From assembly GCA_049510055.1 (NCBI GenBank), contig JBEKZI010000016.1, positions 1 to 34,954 on the forward strand: a stretch of DNA of 34,954 bases, given 5' to 3'. The stretch comes from JALHTV01 sp049510055. Its GTDB lineage: Bacteria; Planctomycetota; Phycisphaerae; SM23-33. This document shows, piece by piece, positions 15,583 through 24,078 of the stretch (the first letter of the stretch is position 1; every line of letters begins with the position of its first letter). The position numbers and the translations under genes were made by a program. Under the pieces are notes generated by a model that saw only the letters and a list, made by a program, of their open reading frames with translations, was not told the DNA's origin and made no database searches.

Positions 15583-15611
15583 TGAGAAAATAATTGGCAA
15601 GGAGCCAAGCG

Positions 15612-16781
15612 ATGAGAGGAACATGCATTCTGGTCCTGGCGGCCGTGGTGACGGCGTGGATGTCGGGGCCGGCCGCCGGCCAGCTTCAGAACGAGCCGCC
15701 GGTGGACAAATGGATGGACGCCAACGGCAAGGCGGCCGGCGAGGGCGATCGGGCCGTCGAAGAGGCCAAGGGCCAGGCGCTGCGGACGGCCGTTGAGGAG
15801 GCCTGCGGGGTCTTTCTGACGGCCCAGTCCAAGACGCGGGACTACAAGGCCGTCTACGACAAGGTCTTCGCCAACACCGTCGGCTACGTCCGCGAGTTCA
15901 AGATCGTCAAGACCACCGTGGAAGGCGGCGTCACAATCGTTCGCGTCAGCGCGCTGGTCTCCACGCGGAAGTTCGAGGAGGACTGGGCCTCCATCGCCCA
16001 CACCGTGGAGCAGGAGAACAATCCGCGGCTGATCGTGGCCATCGTCGAAGCGACCCGTGAAACAACCGCCGAGCCCACCTACGAGGTGAAGGAAAACGGC
16101 ATCGTGCAGTCCGGCATCGAGGAGTTCCTGCTGTCCAAGGGGATCAACCTGATGGACCGCAACGTCGCCGCCGCCGTCACCATGCGGGACGTTATGCTGG
16201 CCGCGGTCAAGGACGACGCCAACGAGGTCGCCACGCTGGGCGCCCGCTTCCACGCCGACGTCGTCATCACCGGCCAGGCCACCGCCAAGTTCGGCAAGAC
16301 CCTCGACGTGGCCGGCCAGACCATGTACCAGTACGTGGCCACGCTGACCATCCGCGTCATCCAGACCGACTCGGCCCGTATCCTGGCCGTCAAGAGCTTC
16401 CCGCCGGTCACCGTCACCACGCTCCAGCGCGGCGGCGGGGAGGACAAGGCCCTCGACAAGCTGGCCAAGGAATGCGCCCCCAAGCTACTGGAGGCCGTCG
16501 TGGAGGCCTGGAAGAACCGCGCCAACGTATCGCGGACCGTCGAATTGAGCATCGCGAGCATGAATTACGAGTCCTGGAAGCTTTTCAAGGACCAGGCTTC
16601 CCAGATTCGCGGCGTTCAGGCGGTCCGGCTGCGTGAAATCACCGGCGACGTGGCCCACATCGAGGTGGAATACCAATACACCAACGAGATGCTGGCCGAC
16701 CGGCTCACGGAGATCAAGAATCCCAAGATGTCGCTCCAGGAAATCACCGCCAACCGGCTGAAGCTCCGGGTAGAGCAATAG
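15612..16781 (+). CDS. FlgT-like periplasmic protein B (paralogue of 14440 gene)
   Basis: The protein is 389 residues. I chose ATG 15612, with AAGGAG seven bases upstream; an in-frame TTG at 15594 lacks this. The signal peptide ends near PAAG. The layout matches the preceding protein: an N-domain (about 40-125) with VEEAKGQALRTAVEEACGVF, then LTAQSKTRDYKAVYDKVFAN and VRVSALVSTRKF; a CsgG-like middle (RLIVAIVEATRE, SGIEEFLLSKGINLMDRNV, LGARFHADVVITGQA); and a C-terminal unit (VELSIASMNYESWKLFKDQA) ending LRVEQ. The two proteins are clearly homologous but well diverged, as expected for partners in one structure rather than a recent copy. It is the last gene of the compact run, 29 bases after its paralogue. 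Confidence 0.82.
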   Translation: MRGTCILVLAAVVTAWMSGPAAGQLQNEPPVDKWMDANGKAAGEGDRAVEEAKGQALRTAVEEACGVFLTAQSKTRDYKAVYDKVFANTVGYVREFKIVKTTVEGGVTIVRVSALVSTRKFEEDWASIAHTVEQENNPRLIVAIVEATRETTAEPTYEVKENGIVQSGIEEFLLSKGINLMDRNVAAAVTMRDVMLAAVKDDANEVATLGARFHADVVITGQATAKFGKTLDVAGQTMYQYVATLTIRVIQTDSARILAVKSFPPVTVTTLQRGGGEDKALDKLAKECAPKLLEAVVEAWKNRANVSRTVELSIASMNYESWKLFKDQASQIRGVQAVRLREITGDVAHIEVEYQYTNEMLADRLTEIKNPKMSLQEITANRLKLRVEQ

Positions 16782-16824
16782 CCCGAATGTTGGACTGCAG
16801 GTCTACTGTGAAAGGCAAAGCCGG

Positions 16825-18285
16825 ATGGAAGGCGATGCGGGGATGCAGGAACCCAGCGACGAACTAGAACTCATCCGCTGGCGAAGCGAAAAGGATAAGT
16901 TGCCTCCATGGGTCTTGTGGTCAGGGGTTGTTGTTCTTTTTGGTATGGTTCACTGCCGCTATGAGACACTCGTAAGTCTGGCTCAATCACTTCTGGCCCG
17001 CACGGTTCCGTCTTTCTATGAACACGTGCCCAAGGATGTACTCACAGAGAGGTACGTCGAGAACCTGGTGTGTATTAAGGGCTTCCTTTTCTATATAGCG
17101 GCAGGAATCCTGTTTCTACCGATTGTCCGCTCTGTATGGCTTGACCGTTCTTCTTTGAGAGCCCAGTACGATCTGGTGAGGCTGGCCAAGCGCAGCGTGG
17201 TCCTCATGCTGGTTTTGGCGGCACTCATCGTGCCCGTGCATGTGCCCTACCTGGTCGACGCCGGGACTCATGGTTTGCCGTATAGCGTGATGAGCATGTC
17301 TCCTTTTTCTAAGTCGACTGATTTGATATACAGGCGGCTCTTAACTCCTGCCCTAGCGTATCTGCTCCAGATGAAAGGGCTTCCGCTCTACTATGTGTTT
17401 TCGTTGGCTTGCACGTTTGGACTGATCTTCCTGACGCTGCTTTTTCTTGAGATCCATGTACGTGGTGGCCCCGGGCATACGGGTTTGGCACCGGCGTTGA
17501 AGCCGTCGCTCTGGGGGGGATCGGGCATCTGGATCCTATCCCTGGCGACGAGTTCCTTCATTATGTTTGACTTCCAATCCCCGGGCTATGTGGAGCACCT
17601 CTTTTACATCTTGACGTTGCTGGCCGTATGTGTGCCCATGACCACCGGGGGGCTGCTGGCCGTGGTGGCTCTATCTCTGGCGGCGCATGAAATCAGCGTT
17701 CTAACCCTCGTGCCGCTGGTGCTGTTGGCCTTTCCAAAGCAGGTGCGATGGAAGGCGTTGTGCGTGGTGGCCCTTTATTTCCTGATGTGGCTGATGAGCC
17801 TTGGTTTTAACGTCAAGGCGGCTCTGATGACTCATAACATTGTTGTCAATCAAGCCTTTCTGGACACCCCTTCTGTGATCCAATCATTAACCAGTCACCC
17901 CTTGCGTATTCTGAGTGGCATCTTCTTTGCCTACAAACTCTGGTGGGTGCTTGCGGTCGTGGCGGCGTGGATGCTCTACAAGGAGGGAAAAACCAGGATG
18001 GTTCGTTTTATACTGGGGGCGATTCTGCTGCCCCTGGTGATCCTGCCGATCGCGTACGACACGTCGCGGCTGGCCTCGATGGGCTTCCTGGGAGTGCTTT
18101 TGGCGGCCTGCTATCTGGTTCGTCGGTATCGGCAGACCTCATGGCCCCGTTGGTTGCAGGTCTTATTGCTGCTCAATATCGCTATCCCGTCCTTTTACGC
18201 TGACCTGTACAGAGGGTTGCACCTGCCATGGGGGCTGTACAGGGTGGTAGTCGAGCTCGTGAAAGCTTCTTGGCATGCGATATGA
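16825..18285 (+). CDS. Polytopic inner-membrane protein of unknown function
   Basis: The protein is 486 residues, with ATG 16825 preceded by AAAGG. After a charged cytosolic N-terminus (about 25 residues) there are roughly eleven to twelve hydrophobic segments, the first WVLWSGVVVLFGMV and the last WLQVLLLLNIAIPSFYADLY. The segment with DLIYRRLLTPALAYLL between helices recalls sequence patterns in integral-membrane glycosyltransferases or polymerases of cell-surface polysaccharide routes, but I see no diagnostic motif, so this remains a guess. Base composition is clearly lower in GC, and T-ending codons are more common than in the genes on either side, consistent with later acquisition. It starts 43 bases after the FlgT-like genes and could be cotranscribed with them. 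Confidence 0.85.
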   Translation: MEGDAGMQEPSDELELIRWRSEKDKLPPWVLWSGVVVLFGMVHCRYETLVSLAQSLLARTVPSFYEHVPKDVLTERYVENLVCIKGFLFYIAAGILFLPIVRSVWLDRSSLRAQYDLVRLAKRSVVLMLVLAALIVPVHVPYLVDAGTHGLPYSVMSMSPFSKSTDLIYRRLLTPALAYLLQMKGLPLYYVFSLACTFGLIFLTLLFLEIHVRGGPGHTGLAPALKPSLWGGSGIWILSLATSSFIMFDFQSPGYVEHLFYILTLLAVCVPMTTGGLLAVVALSLAAHEISVLTLVPLVLLAFPKQVRWKALCVVALYFLMWLMSLGFNVKAALMTHNIVVNQAFLDTPSVIQSLTSHPLRILSGIFFAYKLWWVLAVVAAWMLYKEGKTRMVRFILGAILLPLVILPIAYDTSRLASMGFLGVLLAACYLVRRYRQTSWPRWLQVLLLLNIAIPSFYADLYRGLHLPWGLYRVVVELVKASWHAI

Positions 18286-18408
18286 GCTTTCAAGCCTCCA
18301 GTTATAAGTGCTGGGGTTGTGGATAAGAATTCGCCGGCCGGTCCAAAAGATGGATGGGGATGCTTGAGGCTCGTGATGGCGGTCGGCATTGTCCTGGCCA
18401 ACTTATCC

Positions 18409-18438
18409 TTGACAGTCGCGGGGCCTGATCGTTAGACT
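18409..18438 (+). promoter_or_regulatory. Consensus-like sigma-70 promoter for the tRNA-Gln/glmU transcript
   Basis: A perfect TTGACA (18409-18414), an 18-base spacer and TAGACT (18433-18438) give the best vegetative promoter seen in the window. Transcription would begin near 18445, about 170 bases before the tRNA. It is the obvious head of the following housekeeping run. Confidence 0.65.
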
Positions 18439-18464
18439 CGCGTCGGTTTTTTTATGGCGTTTTT

Positions 18465-18607
18465 CCGTTCGCACGGAGTGCCCCGGCCGATTTTTGCCGG
18501 GAATGGGCGAGCGAGGTTGCGGCCGCTCGTTCAGGCTTCCGAACGGAGCCCCCGCCGCAACACGTAGATCGGGCCGGCCACGCCCGGGCGCCAAGGGCGA
18601 CCGGCCC
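18465..18607 (+). other. Structured leader RNA between the promoter and tRNA-Gln
   Basis: Four consecutive hairpins can be drawn by eye: CCGT/ACGG (18465-18468 with 18473-18476); CCCGGC/GCCGGG (18482-18487 with 18496-18501); a long nested stem from GTTGCGGC (18516-18523) to GCCGCAAC (18554-18561) with inner GCTC/GAGC and GTTC/GAAC pairs; and GGGCCGG/CCGGCCC (18571-18577 with 18601-18607) with an inner GCCC/GGGC. No open frame here looks coding. It may be a small RNA in its own right, released by tRNA 5' processing, or a regulatory leader. It does not match SRP RNA, tmRNA or RNase P RNA signatures I know. The remaining gene-free part, 18286-18408, holds nothing I can recognise. Confidence 0.45.
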
Positions 18608-18614
18608 CAACCAC

Positions 18615-18686
18615 TACCCGGTGGTGTAATTGGTAACACAGAAGGTTTTGGTCCTTCTATTCCAGGTTCGAGTCCTGGCCGGGTAG
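18615..18686 (+). tRNA. tRNA-Gln (anticodon TTG)
   Basis: The cloverleaf is complete in 72 bases: acceptor TACCCGG (18615-18621) pairs with CCGGGTA (18679-18685); D arm GTG/CAC; anticodon stem GAAGG/CCTTC with loop TTTTGGT giving anticodon TTG; T arm CCAGG-TTCGAGT-CCTGG; discriminator G. No CCA is encoded. It lies 30 bases before glmU and downstream of a consensus promoter, so tRNA and mRNA probably share a transcript and are separated by RNase P and 3' processing. Confidence 0.95.
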
Positions 18687-18716
18687 GAATATTGGACTCG
18701 ACGAAGCGGAGAGACG

Positions 18717-19486
18717 TTGAACCGTCCAGAGAATAAATCTGTCGCAGCGATCATCCTGGCCGCGGGCAAGGGCGTGCGGATGAAGTCCGACGCCCCCAAG
18801 GTGCTGAACGCCGTCTGCGGCCGGCCGATGCTGGCGTACGTGCTGGAGACCTGCCGCCAGGCCGGGTGCGACGAGCTGATCGTCGTCATCGGCCACCAGG
18901 CCGACCGCGTCCGCCAGGCGTTCCCCGCCGCCGACTGGCCAGTCACGTGGGTGGAGCAGGTCCCGCAACTGGGCACCGGCCACGCCGTGATGGTCTGCCG
19001 CGGCGAGCTGGAACGGCTGTCGGGGCCGGTGCTGGTGTTGGCCGGGGACGGCCCACTCATTCGTGCCGCGACGCTGAAGAAGCTGATGGACACGCACGTC
19101 CGCAGCGGCGCCGCCTGCACGCTGGCCACCAGCATCCTGGACGATCCCGCCCACTACGGCCGGGTTATCCGCGACGAGCGGGGCGATCTGGCGGCCATCG
19201 TGGAGTACCTGGACGCCGACGAAGCCCAAAGGCAAATCAAGGAAGTGAACGTCTCGATTTACTGTTTCGACGCCGCCGCCCTGGCCGCCGTGCTGGGAAA
19301 GTTGACCAATCACAACGCCAAGGGCGAGTATTATCTTACCGACGTGCTGGCGCTGCTGCGTGCCGACGGCAAAAAGGTTGCAGCCGTGGCGGCGGTGCCG
19401 AGTGAAGAGGTCCTGAGCATCAACACCATCGAGGAACTGCGTCAGGTGGAGGCCATCCTGGTCCGCCGGCAGGGAAGGGGAGTGCG

Positions 19487-19493
<7 letters not shown>
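18717..19493 (+). CDS. glmU: UDP-N-acetylglucosamine pyrophosphorylase, GlmU N-domain only
   Basis: A 258-residue nucleotidyltransferase that makes UDP-GlcNAc from UTP and GlcNAc-1-phosphate, feeding peptidoglycan and lipid A. The start must be the TTG at 18717, because the next ATG lies inside the nucleotide loop LAAGKGVRMKSDAPKVL, which has Val where GlmU usually has Thr. Other GlmU marks are QLGTGHAV, GDGPLI, HYGRVIRD, KEVNVSIYCF and GEYYLTD. It stops where bifunctional GlmU (about 450 residues) goes on into the hexapeptide acetyltransferase half, so glucosamine-1-phosphate acetylation must come from another protein. The stop overlaps the prs start. The order glmU-prs-ctc-pth is the same as in Bacillus, which supports orthology. 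Confidence 0.88.
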
Positions 19494-20449
<956 letters not shown>

Positions 20450-20450
20450 A

Positions 20451-20488
20451 TGAAGTGAAATGAAAGTGAAAGCGAAAGTGAAGAAAGG
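20451..20488 (+). repeat. Purine-rich short tandem repeats before rplY
   Basis: The gap between prs and rplY carries repeats of a GAAAGTGAAA-like unit, almost all A and G on the plus strand. It probably keeps the leader unstructured or acts as an AG-rich translation enhancer. No protein or RNA motif was recognised. Confidence 0.5.
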
Positions 20489-20519
20489 TTTTTGCGATCG
20501 CGATCCGGGAGAATGACCC

Positions 20520-21215
20520 ATGGCAGTTTTGAAGGCTAACAAGCGAGAAACGTTCGGTACTCGAAAGCTCAAGCCTCTGCGGAAGAGAGGCCAGATTCCC
20601 GGCATCGTGTACGGCCACGGCCAGCCGCCGCTGCCGGTTGCCCTCAGCCTGCACGACGTGGGCGTGGCGCTGGCGCACGGCGAGCGATTGCTGGAGCTGG
20701 ACGTGGAGGGCAAGATCCAGAACGTCCTGGTCAAAGAGGTCCAGTACGACCCCATGGGCCAGGAAATTCTTCACGTGGACCTGGCCCGCGTGGACCTCGA
20801 CGAGCGAGTGAAGGTGACGGTGCCCATCGTCCTCCGCGGCACCCCGGCCGGGGCGGCCGAGGGAGGCGTGCTGCACCAGGTCACCGCCCAGGCGACCATC
20901 GAGTGCACCGTGCGGTCGATTCCCGAAGACCTTCGCATGTCGGTAGCGGAGATGAAGATCGGCGACGTGCTCCAGATGAAGAACCTGACGCTGCCGGAGG
21001 GTGCCAAGCTGGTCAGCGACGCCGAAACCATCGTGGCGACGGTCAGCATCGTGAAGGAAGAGGTGGTGGCCCCGGCCGCCGCCGCTGTCGAGGCCGCCGT
21101 GGCCGAGCCGGAAGTCATCGGCGAGAAAAAAGAAGAGCCGGAAGAAGAAGAAAAGAAAGAAACAAAGAAGGAAGCAAAGAAGGAAGAAGGCAAGAAGGAG
21201 GCGGCGGAAGGCTAA
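20520..21215 (+). CDS. rplY: Large-subunit ribosomal protein bL25 (CTC form)
   Basis: A 231-residue protein of the longer CTC/TL5 type that binds 5S rRNA. The N-domain (about 1-95) includes GTRKLKPLRKRGQIPGIVYG, the usual 5S-binding start, and the beta C-domain (about 100-185) has VPIVLRGTPAGAAEGGVLHQ. The last 40 residues are an unstructured Glu/Lys tail (EEPEEEEKKETKKEAKKEEG), a common feature of this type. GGGAG precedes ATG 20520. The place between prs and pth is the classical one for ctc, which is stress-induced in Bacillus. Confidence 0.95.
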   Translation: MAVLKANKRETFGTRKLKPLRKRGQIPGIVYGHGQPPLPVALSLHDVGVALAHGERLLELDVEGKIQNVLVKEVQYDPMGQEILHVDLARVDLDERVKVTVPIVLRGTPAGAAEGGVLHQVTAQATIECTVRSIPEDLRMSVAEMKIGDVLQMKNLTLPEGAKLVSDAETIVATVSIVKEEVVAPAAAAVEAAVAEPEVIGEKKEEPEEEEKKETKKEAKKEEGKKEAAEG

Positions 21216-21236
21216 CGCCGCCCCCTGGGATGCCCT

Positions 21237-21851
21237 GTGCCGCAGCCGGAAAACGACATCGCGGGAACGAAATTCGTGGTCGGCTTGGGCAATCCCGGCC
21301 GGCGCTACCGGCAGACCCGGCACAACGTGGGTTTCACGGTGGTCGAGGCCCTGGCGGCGCGGTGGGAGGCCGGTCGCGGCCGCAAGGCGTTCGACGGCCG
21401 GCTGTACGAGGCCCGGCCGACGATCGCCGGCGCCCCACGGCGCGTGATGTTGCTTCAGCCGCAGACGTTCATGAACCTCAGCGGCGCCGCCGTGGCGGGC
21501 ATGATGCAGTACTACAAGGCCGCCGTGCGGGACCTGCTGGTGGTCCTGGACGACCTGGCCTTGCCGCTGGGGCACTTGCGGTTTCGCGCCGGCGGCAGCA
21601 GCGGCGGGCACAAGGGCCTGGCCGACGTGCTGGAAGCGCTGGGCGACGAGCAGGTGCCGCGGCTGAGGATCGGCATCGGCGAGGCGCCGCCGCAGATGGA
21701 CGGCGCCGATTACGTGCTGACGGTCTTCGGCCCGGAAGAACAGGACACGATGCGCCGGGCGGTGCAGCAGGCCGCCGAGGCTGTGGAAGATTGGATCGCC
21801 CTGGGCATTAACGAGGCGATGGATAAGTACAACCGTAAGTTAGAGGCCTAG
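21237..21851 (+). CDS. pth: Peptidyl-tRNA hydrolase
   Basis: A 204-residue enzyme that frees tRNAs from dropped-off peptidyl-tRNA. I take the GTG at 21237 as start because no in-frame ATG precedes the first strand FVVGLGNPG. The catalytic His is H29 in TRHNVGF; other family blocks are PQTFMNLSG, VVLDDLALPLG, RAGGSSGGHKGL and RLRIGIG. It follows rplY by 21 bases in the conserved prs-ctc-pth order. Length is typical. Confidence 0.95.
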   Translation: MPQPENDIAGTKFVVGLGNPGRRYRQTRHNVGFTVVEALAARWEAGRGRKAFDGRLYEARPTIAGAPRRVMLLQPQTFMNLSGAAVAGMMQYYKAAVRDLLVVLDDLALPLGHLRFRAGGSSGGHKGLADVLEALGDEQVPRLRIGIGEAPPQMDGADYVLTVFGPEEQDTMRRAVQQAAEAVEDWIALGINEAMDKYNRKLEA

Positions 21852-21927
21852 AGGTCCCGGCCGCCGCGCGGCGATTGCAGACGGCGGGACGAGCCAACAG
21901 GAAAAAAACTTAAAACGGAAGTCGAGC

Positions 21928-22434
21928 ATGAGCGAAAAGACCAAGGCGTACGAAGGCATGTTCGTGGTGAGCACGGTGGGTACGGACTTTGAGGTGTCCA
22001 GCGAGCCCGTCCGCAACGTCCTGGGCCGGTATCAGGCCGAAACGCTGATGATCAAGCCGTGGGACGAGCGGAAGCTGGTGTACGAGATTCACGGCCACAA
22101 GAGGGGGCTGTACATCCTGTGCTTTTTCAGGGCCGATCCGGCTCGCATCGTGGAGATCGAGCACGATTGCCAGCTCGACGAACGGTTCCTTCGCGTGCTG
22201 ATCCTGCGGCGCGACAAGCTAACGCCGGAGGAGATCGAGCGAGAGCGAACCTCCACGGTCAAGCCGCCCAGCGCGCCGGAGGCCGAGGCCCGCGCCGCCG
22301 AAGGAGAACGCCGCTACGGTGGCGGCGGGCGGTTCCCGTATCGCCGTCGTGAGCAAGCGGCCGAGGCGCCCCCTTCGCCCGCCACAGAAGCCGTCGAAGA
22401 AGAGCAAGCCCCCGAAGGCGACCAGAAGGAGTAG
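21928..22434 (+). CDS. rpsF: Small-subunit ribosomal protein bS6 with extended C-terminus
   Basis: A 168-residue bS6. The first ~100 residues carry the ferredoxin-like fold with KAYEGMFVV at the start, then KPWDERKLVYEI and KRGLYILCFF, ending in DERFLRVLILRRDKLT. Usual bS6 proteins have 95-135 residues; here a disordered tail follows, first Gly/Arg (RRYGGGGRFPYRRR), then acidic Pro/Glu. bS6 binds bS18 on the 30S platform, and rpsR lies two genes on, with ssb between, as in the widespread rpsF-ssb-rpsR operon. A GGAAG-type RBS precedes ATG 21928. Confidence 0.94.
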   Translation: MSEKTKAYEGMFVVSTVGTDFEVSSEPVRNVLGRYQAETLMIKPWDERKLVYEIHGHKRGLYILCFFRADPARIVEIEHDCQLDERFLRVLILRRDKLTPEEIERERTSTVKPPSAPEAEARAAEGERRYGGGGRFPYRRREQAAEAPPSPATEAVEEEQAPEGDQKE

Positions 22435-22515
22435 CGAGCTGGATAGGCTCGATAGGCTCGGGAGAAAAGGTCCCGCCGGCGTCACGGCGATGTGCAACCG
22501 ACAAAGGATCAAGAC

Positions 22516-22962
22516 ATGGCAAGCTACAACAAAATCATTCTGGTGGGCAACCTGACGCGGGACCCGCAGATGAGCTACCTGCCGAGCCAGATGGCCGTGG
22601 TGGAGTTCGGCCTGGCGGTGAACCGCCGATGGCGCGGGCCGGACGGCCAGCAGCGCGAGGAGACCTGCTTCGTCGATTGCCGGGCCTACGGCAAGCAGGC
22701 CGAGACCATCAACCAGTATCTAGCCAAGGGCAAGAGCGTGCTCATCGAGGGCCGCCTCCAGTATGACACCTGGGAAGGCAAGGACGGCACCAAGCGGAGC
22801 AAGCATCGCGTGGTGGTGGAGCGGTTCCAGTTCCTGGGCGCCCCGACGGGTCCTCGGCAGGCCGCACCGCCGGGCCGGGCTCCCCAGCCCGCCGAGCAGG
22901 GTGAGGCAGCCGAGCCGGCGCCGCCTCCCGAAGAAGCCCCAGGAGACGACATTCCGTTCTAG
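22516..22962 (+). CDS. ssb: Single-stranded DNA-binding protein
   Basis: The protein is 148 residues from ATG 22516, with AAAGGA upstream; an upstream in-frame ATG at 22492 lacks an RBS. The OB fold (1-110) starts NKIILVGNLTRDPQMSYLPS and includes FGLAVNRRW, ETCFVDCRAYGKQAE, YLAKGKSVLIEGRL and WEGKDGTKRS. A short Pro/Ala/Glu-rich linker ends in the acidic tip DDIPF, which docks DNA-repair and replication partners. It sits between rpsF and rpsR as usual. Confidence 0.96.
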   Translation: MASYNKIILVGNLTRDPQMSYLPSQMAVVEFGLAVNRRWRGPDGQQREETCFVDCRAYGKQAETINQYLAKGKSVLIEGRLQYDTWEGKDGTKRSKHRVVVERFQFLGAPTGPRQAAPPGRAPQPAEQGEAAEPAPPPEEAPGDDIPF

Positions 22963-23044
22963 GTTTTTACCCACCCCGGCGCGCCGGGGCTGAACCGCGA
23001 CAAGCGGGATACGATTAGGACCGCAACAAAGGAAAGAGTCACTT

Positions 23045-23314
23045 ATGGCGAGAAGGAAGTTCATGCCACCCCGGCCCCCCGTCTCCAAGCGCAAGAAGAA
23101 GGCGCGCATTCGGGAACAGGCCAAGTGCCGCTTCTGCCGGGCCAAGATTAAAGAGGTGGACTACAAAGACGTGGCCGCCCTCAGCAAACTGACGACCCAA
23201 CAGGGCAAGCTGTACTCCCGCAAACGTAGCGGCAATTGCGCTGGGCACCAGCGGTCCTGCAAACGGGCCATCAAGCGGGCGAGATTCCTGGCCTTGCTGC
23301 CCTACGTCGGCTAA
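23045..23314 (+). CDS. rpsR: Small-subunit ribosomal protein bS18, zinc-binding form
   Basis: The protein is 89 residues with a basic N-terminus and the conserved core DYKDVAALSKLTTQQGKLYSR and RAIKRARFLALLPY. Four cysteines, C28 and C31 (CRFC), C65 and C72 (CAGHQRSC, with H68 between), make this the metal-binding C+ version rather than the zinc-free form. That means it adds to the cell's zinc demand. It follows ssb by 82 bases. Confidence 0.95.
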   Translation: MARRKFMPPRPPVSKRKKKARIREQAKCRFCRAKIKEVDYKDVAALSKLTTQQGKLYSRKRSGNCAGHQRSCKRAIKRARFLALLPYVG

Positions 23315-23362
23315 GCCGTCCGCGGCCAGTGTTAAAGAGAGTGGAGAGAGTGGAGAAAAAGC

Positions 23363-23893
23363 ATGAAAGTGCTGCTTCGTAGAAATGTGCCGAAGCTTGG
23401 CAAGATCGGCGAGGTCGTGGACGTTAAGGCGGGCTACGCCCGTAATTACCTGCTGCCTCATCAGTTAGCCGTCCAGCCCACGGCGGCCAACCTCAAGGCC
23501 GTCGAGGCTGACAAACAGCGGTATCTCCAGGAGCTGGCCGCCAAGCGGACCGAGCTGGAGGCCCAGGCCGAAGCCATCCGCGGCAAAGAGGTTACCATCG
23601 CCGCACGGGCCAACGAGGAAGGCCAGCTCTATGGCTCCGTCGGGCCGGCGCAGATTGTCTCCGCCCTGGCCGAGCAGGGGATATTTATCGAGCAGGAGAA
23701 CATCGTTCTTGACTCTGCGATTCGCCGGCTGGATAAATATGACGTCAAGTTGCTGTTCGGCGAGGACATCAAGAGCGTCATCCACGTGTGGGTCGTGCCG
23801 ATCCGGGAAGCCGCCGAGGCTACCGAGCCGACCGCACCGGATTCAACCGAGCCGACCCCGCCGGCTGACGCGTCGGAGACGCCGACCGAATAG
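23363..23893 (+). CDS. rplI: Large-subunit ribosomal protein bL9
   Basis: A 176-residue bL9. The N-domain (MKVLLRRNVPKLGKIGEVVDVKAGYARNYLLP in outline) binds 23S rRNA. A long connecting helix (about 40-75) leads to the C-domain with EEGQLYGSVGPAQIV and LDSAIRRLDKYDVKLLFG. A Thr/Pro/Glu tail of about 28 residues extends beyond the usual ~148. The RBS lies in two copies of AGAGAGTGG (23336-23353). rplI followed by dnaB is a widely conserved order. Confidence 0.95.
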   Translation: MKVLLRRNVPKLGKIGEVVDVKAGYARNYLLPHQLAVQPTAANLKAVEADKQRYLQELAAKRTELEAQAEAIRGKEVTIAARANEEGQLYGSVGPAQIVSALAEQGIFIEQENIVLDSAIRRLDKYDVKLLFGEDIKSVIHVWVVPIREAAEATEPTAPDSTEPTPPADASETPTE

Positions 23894-23903
23894 TTTTTAG
23901 AGC

Positions 23904-23951
23904 TCCTAACAAATGAGACCTCAGGTGTTCTTTGTGAGCTTTGTGGTTAGC
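23904..23951. repeat. Dispersed AT-rich element, copy A
   Basis: The gap between rplI and dnaB holds CCTAACAAATGA and, further on, TTCTTTGTGAGCTTTGTGGTT. The same opening (CCTAACA...AATGA) and the same CTTTGTGGTT recur in the bamA-skp gap at 28025-28134. Composition is much lower in GC than the surroundings. Confidence 0.45.
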
Positions 23952-24078
23952 TTGGTCTGTTTGTTAGAGGTTCTTGGTTGACCTTACACGTTGAAGATCG
24001 CATCGCCGCGCTCGGCGCGGCAGGAGGTTCCCGGACGCAGGAAGCGTGCGTTTGGGAAACCTCGGCCAGGGAGGGCGG

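Noticed and set aside
10187..16781. A curli or flagellar locus
   Set aside because: No CsgA/B/E/F-like or flagellar hook, ring or motor gene is present; only the shared domain types point that way.
18465..18607. Possible 6S, SRP, tmRNA or RNase P RNA before tRNA-Gln
   Set aside because: The hairpins are clear, but the SRP GGAA-loop region, the tmRNA tRNA-like ends and the RNase P core motifs are all absent, so no named family was assigned.
18494..18736. An 80-codon frame running through the leader and tRNA-Gln
   Set aside because: It reads through a perfect tRNA and yields an Arg/Pro/Gly-rich product with no coding signs.
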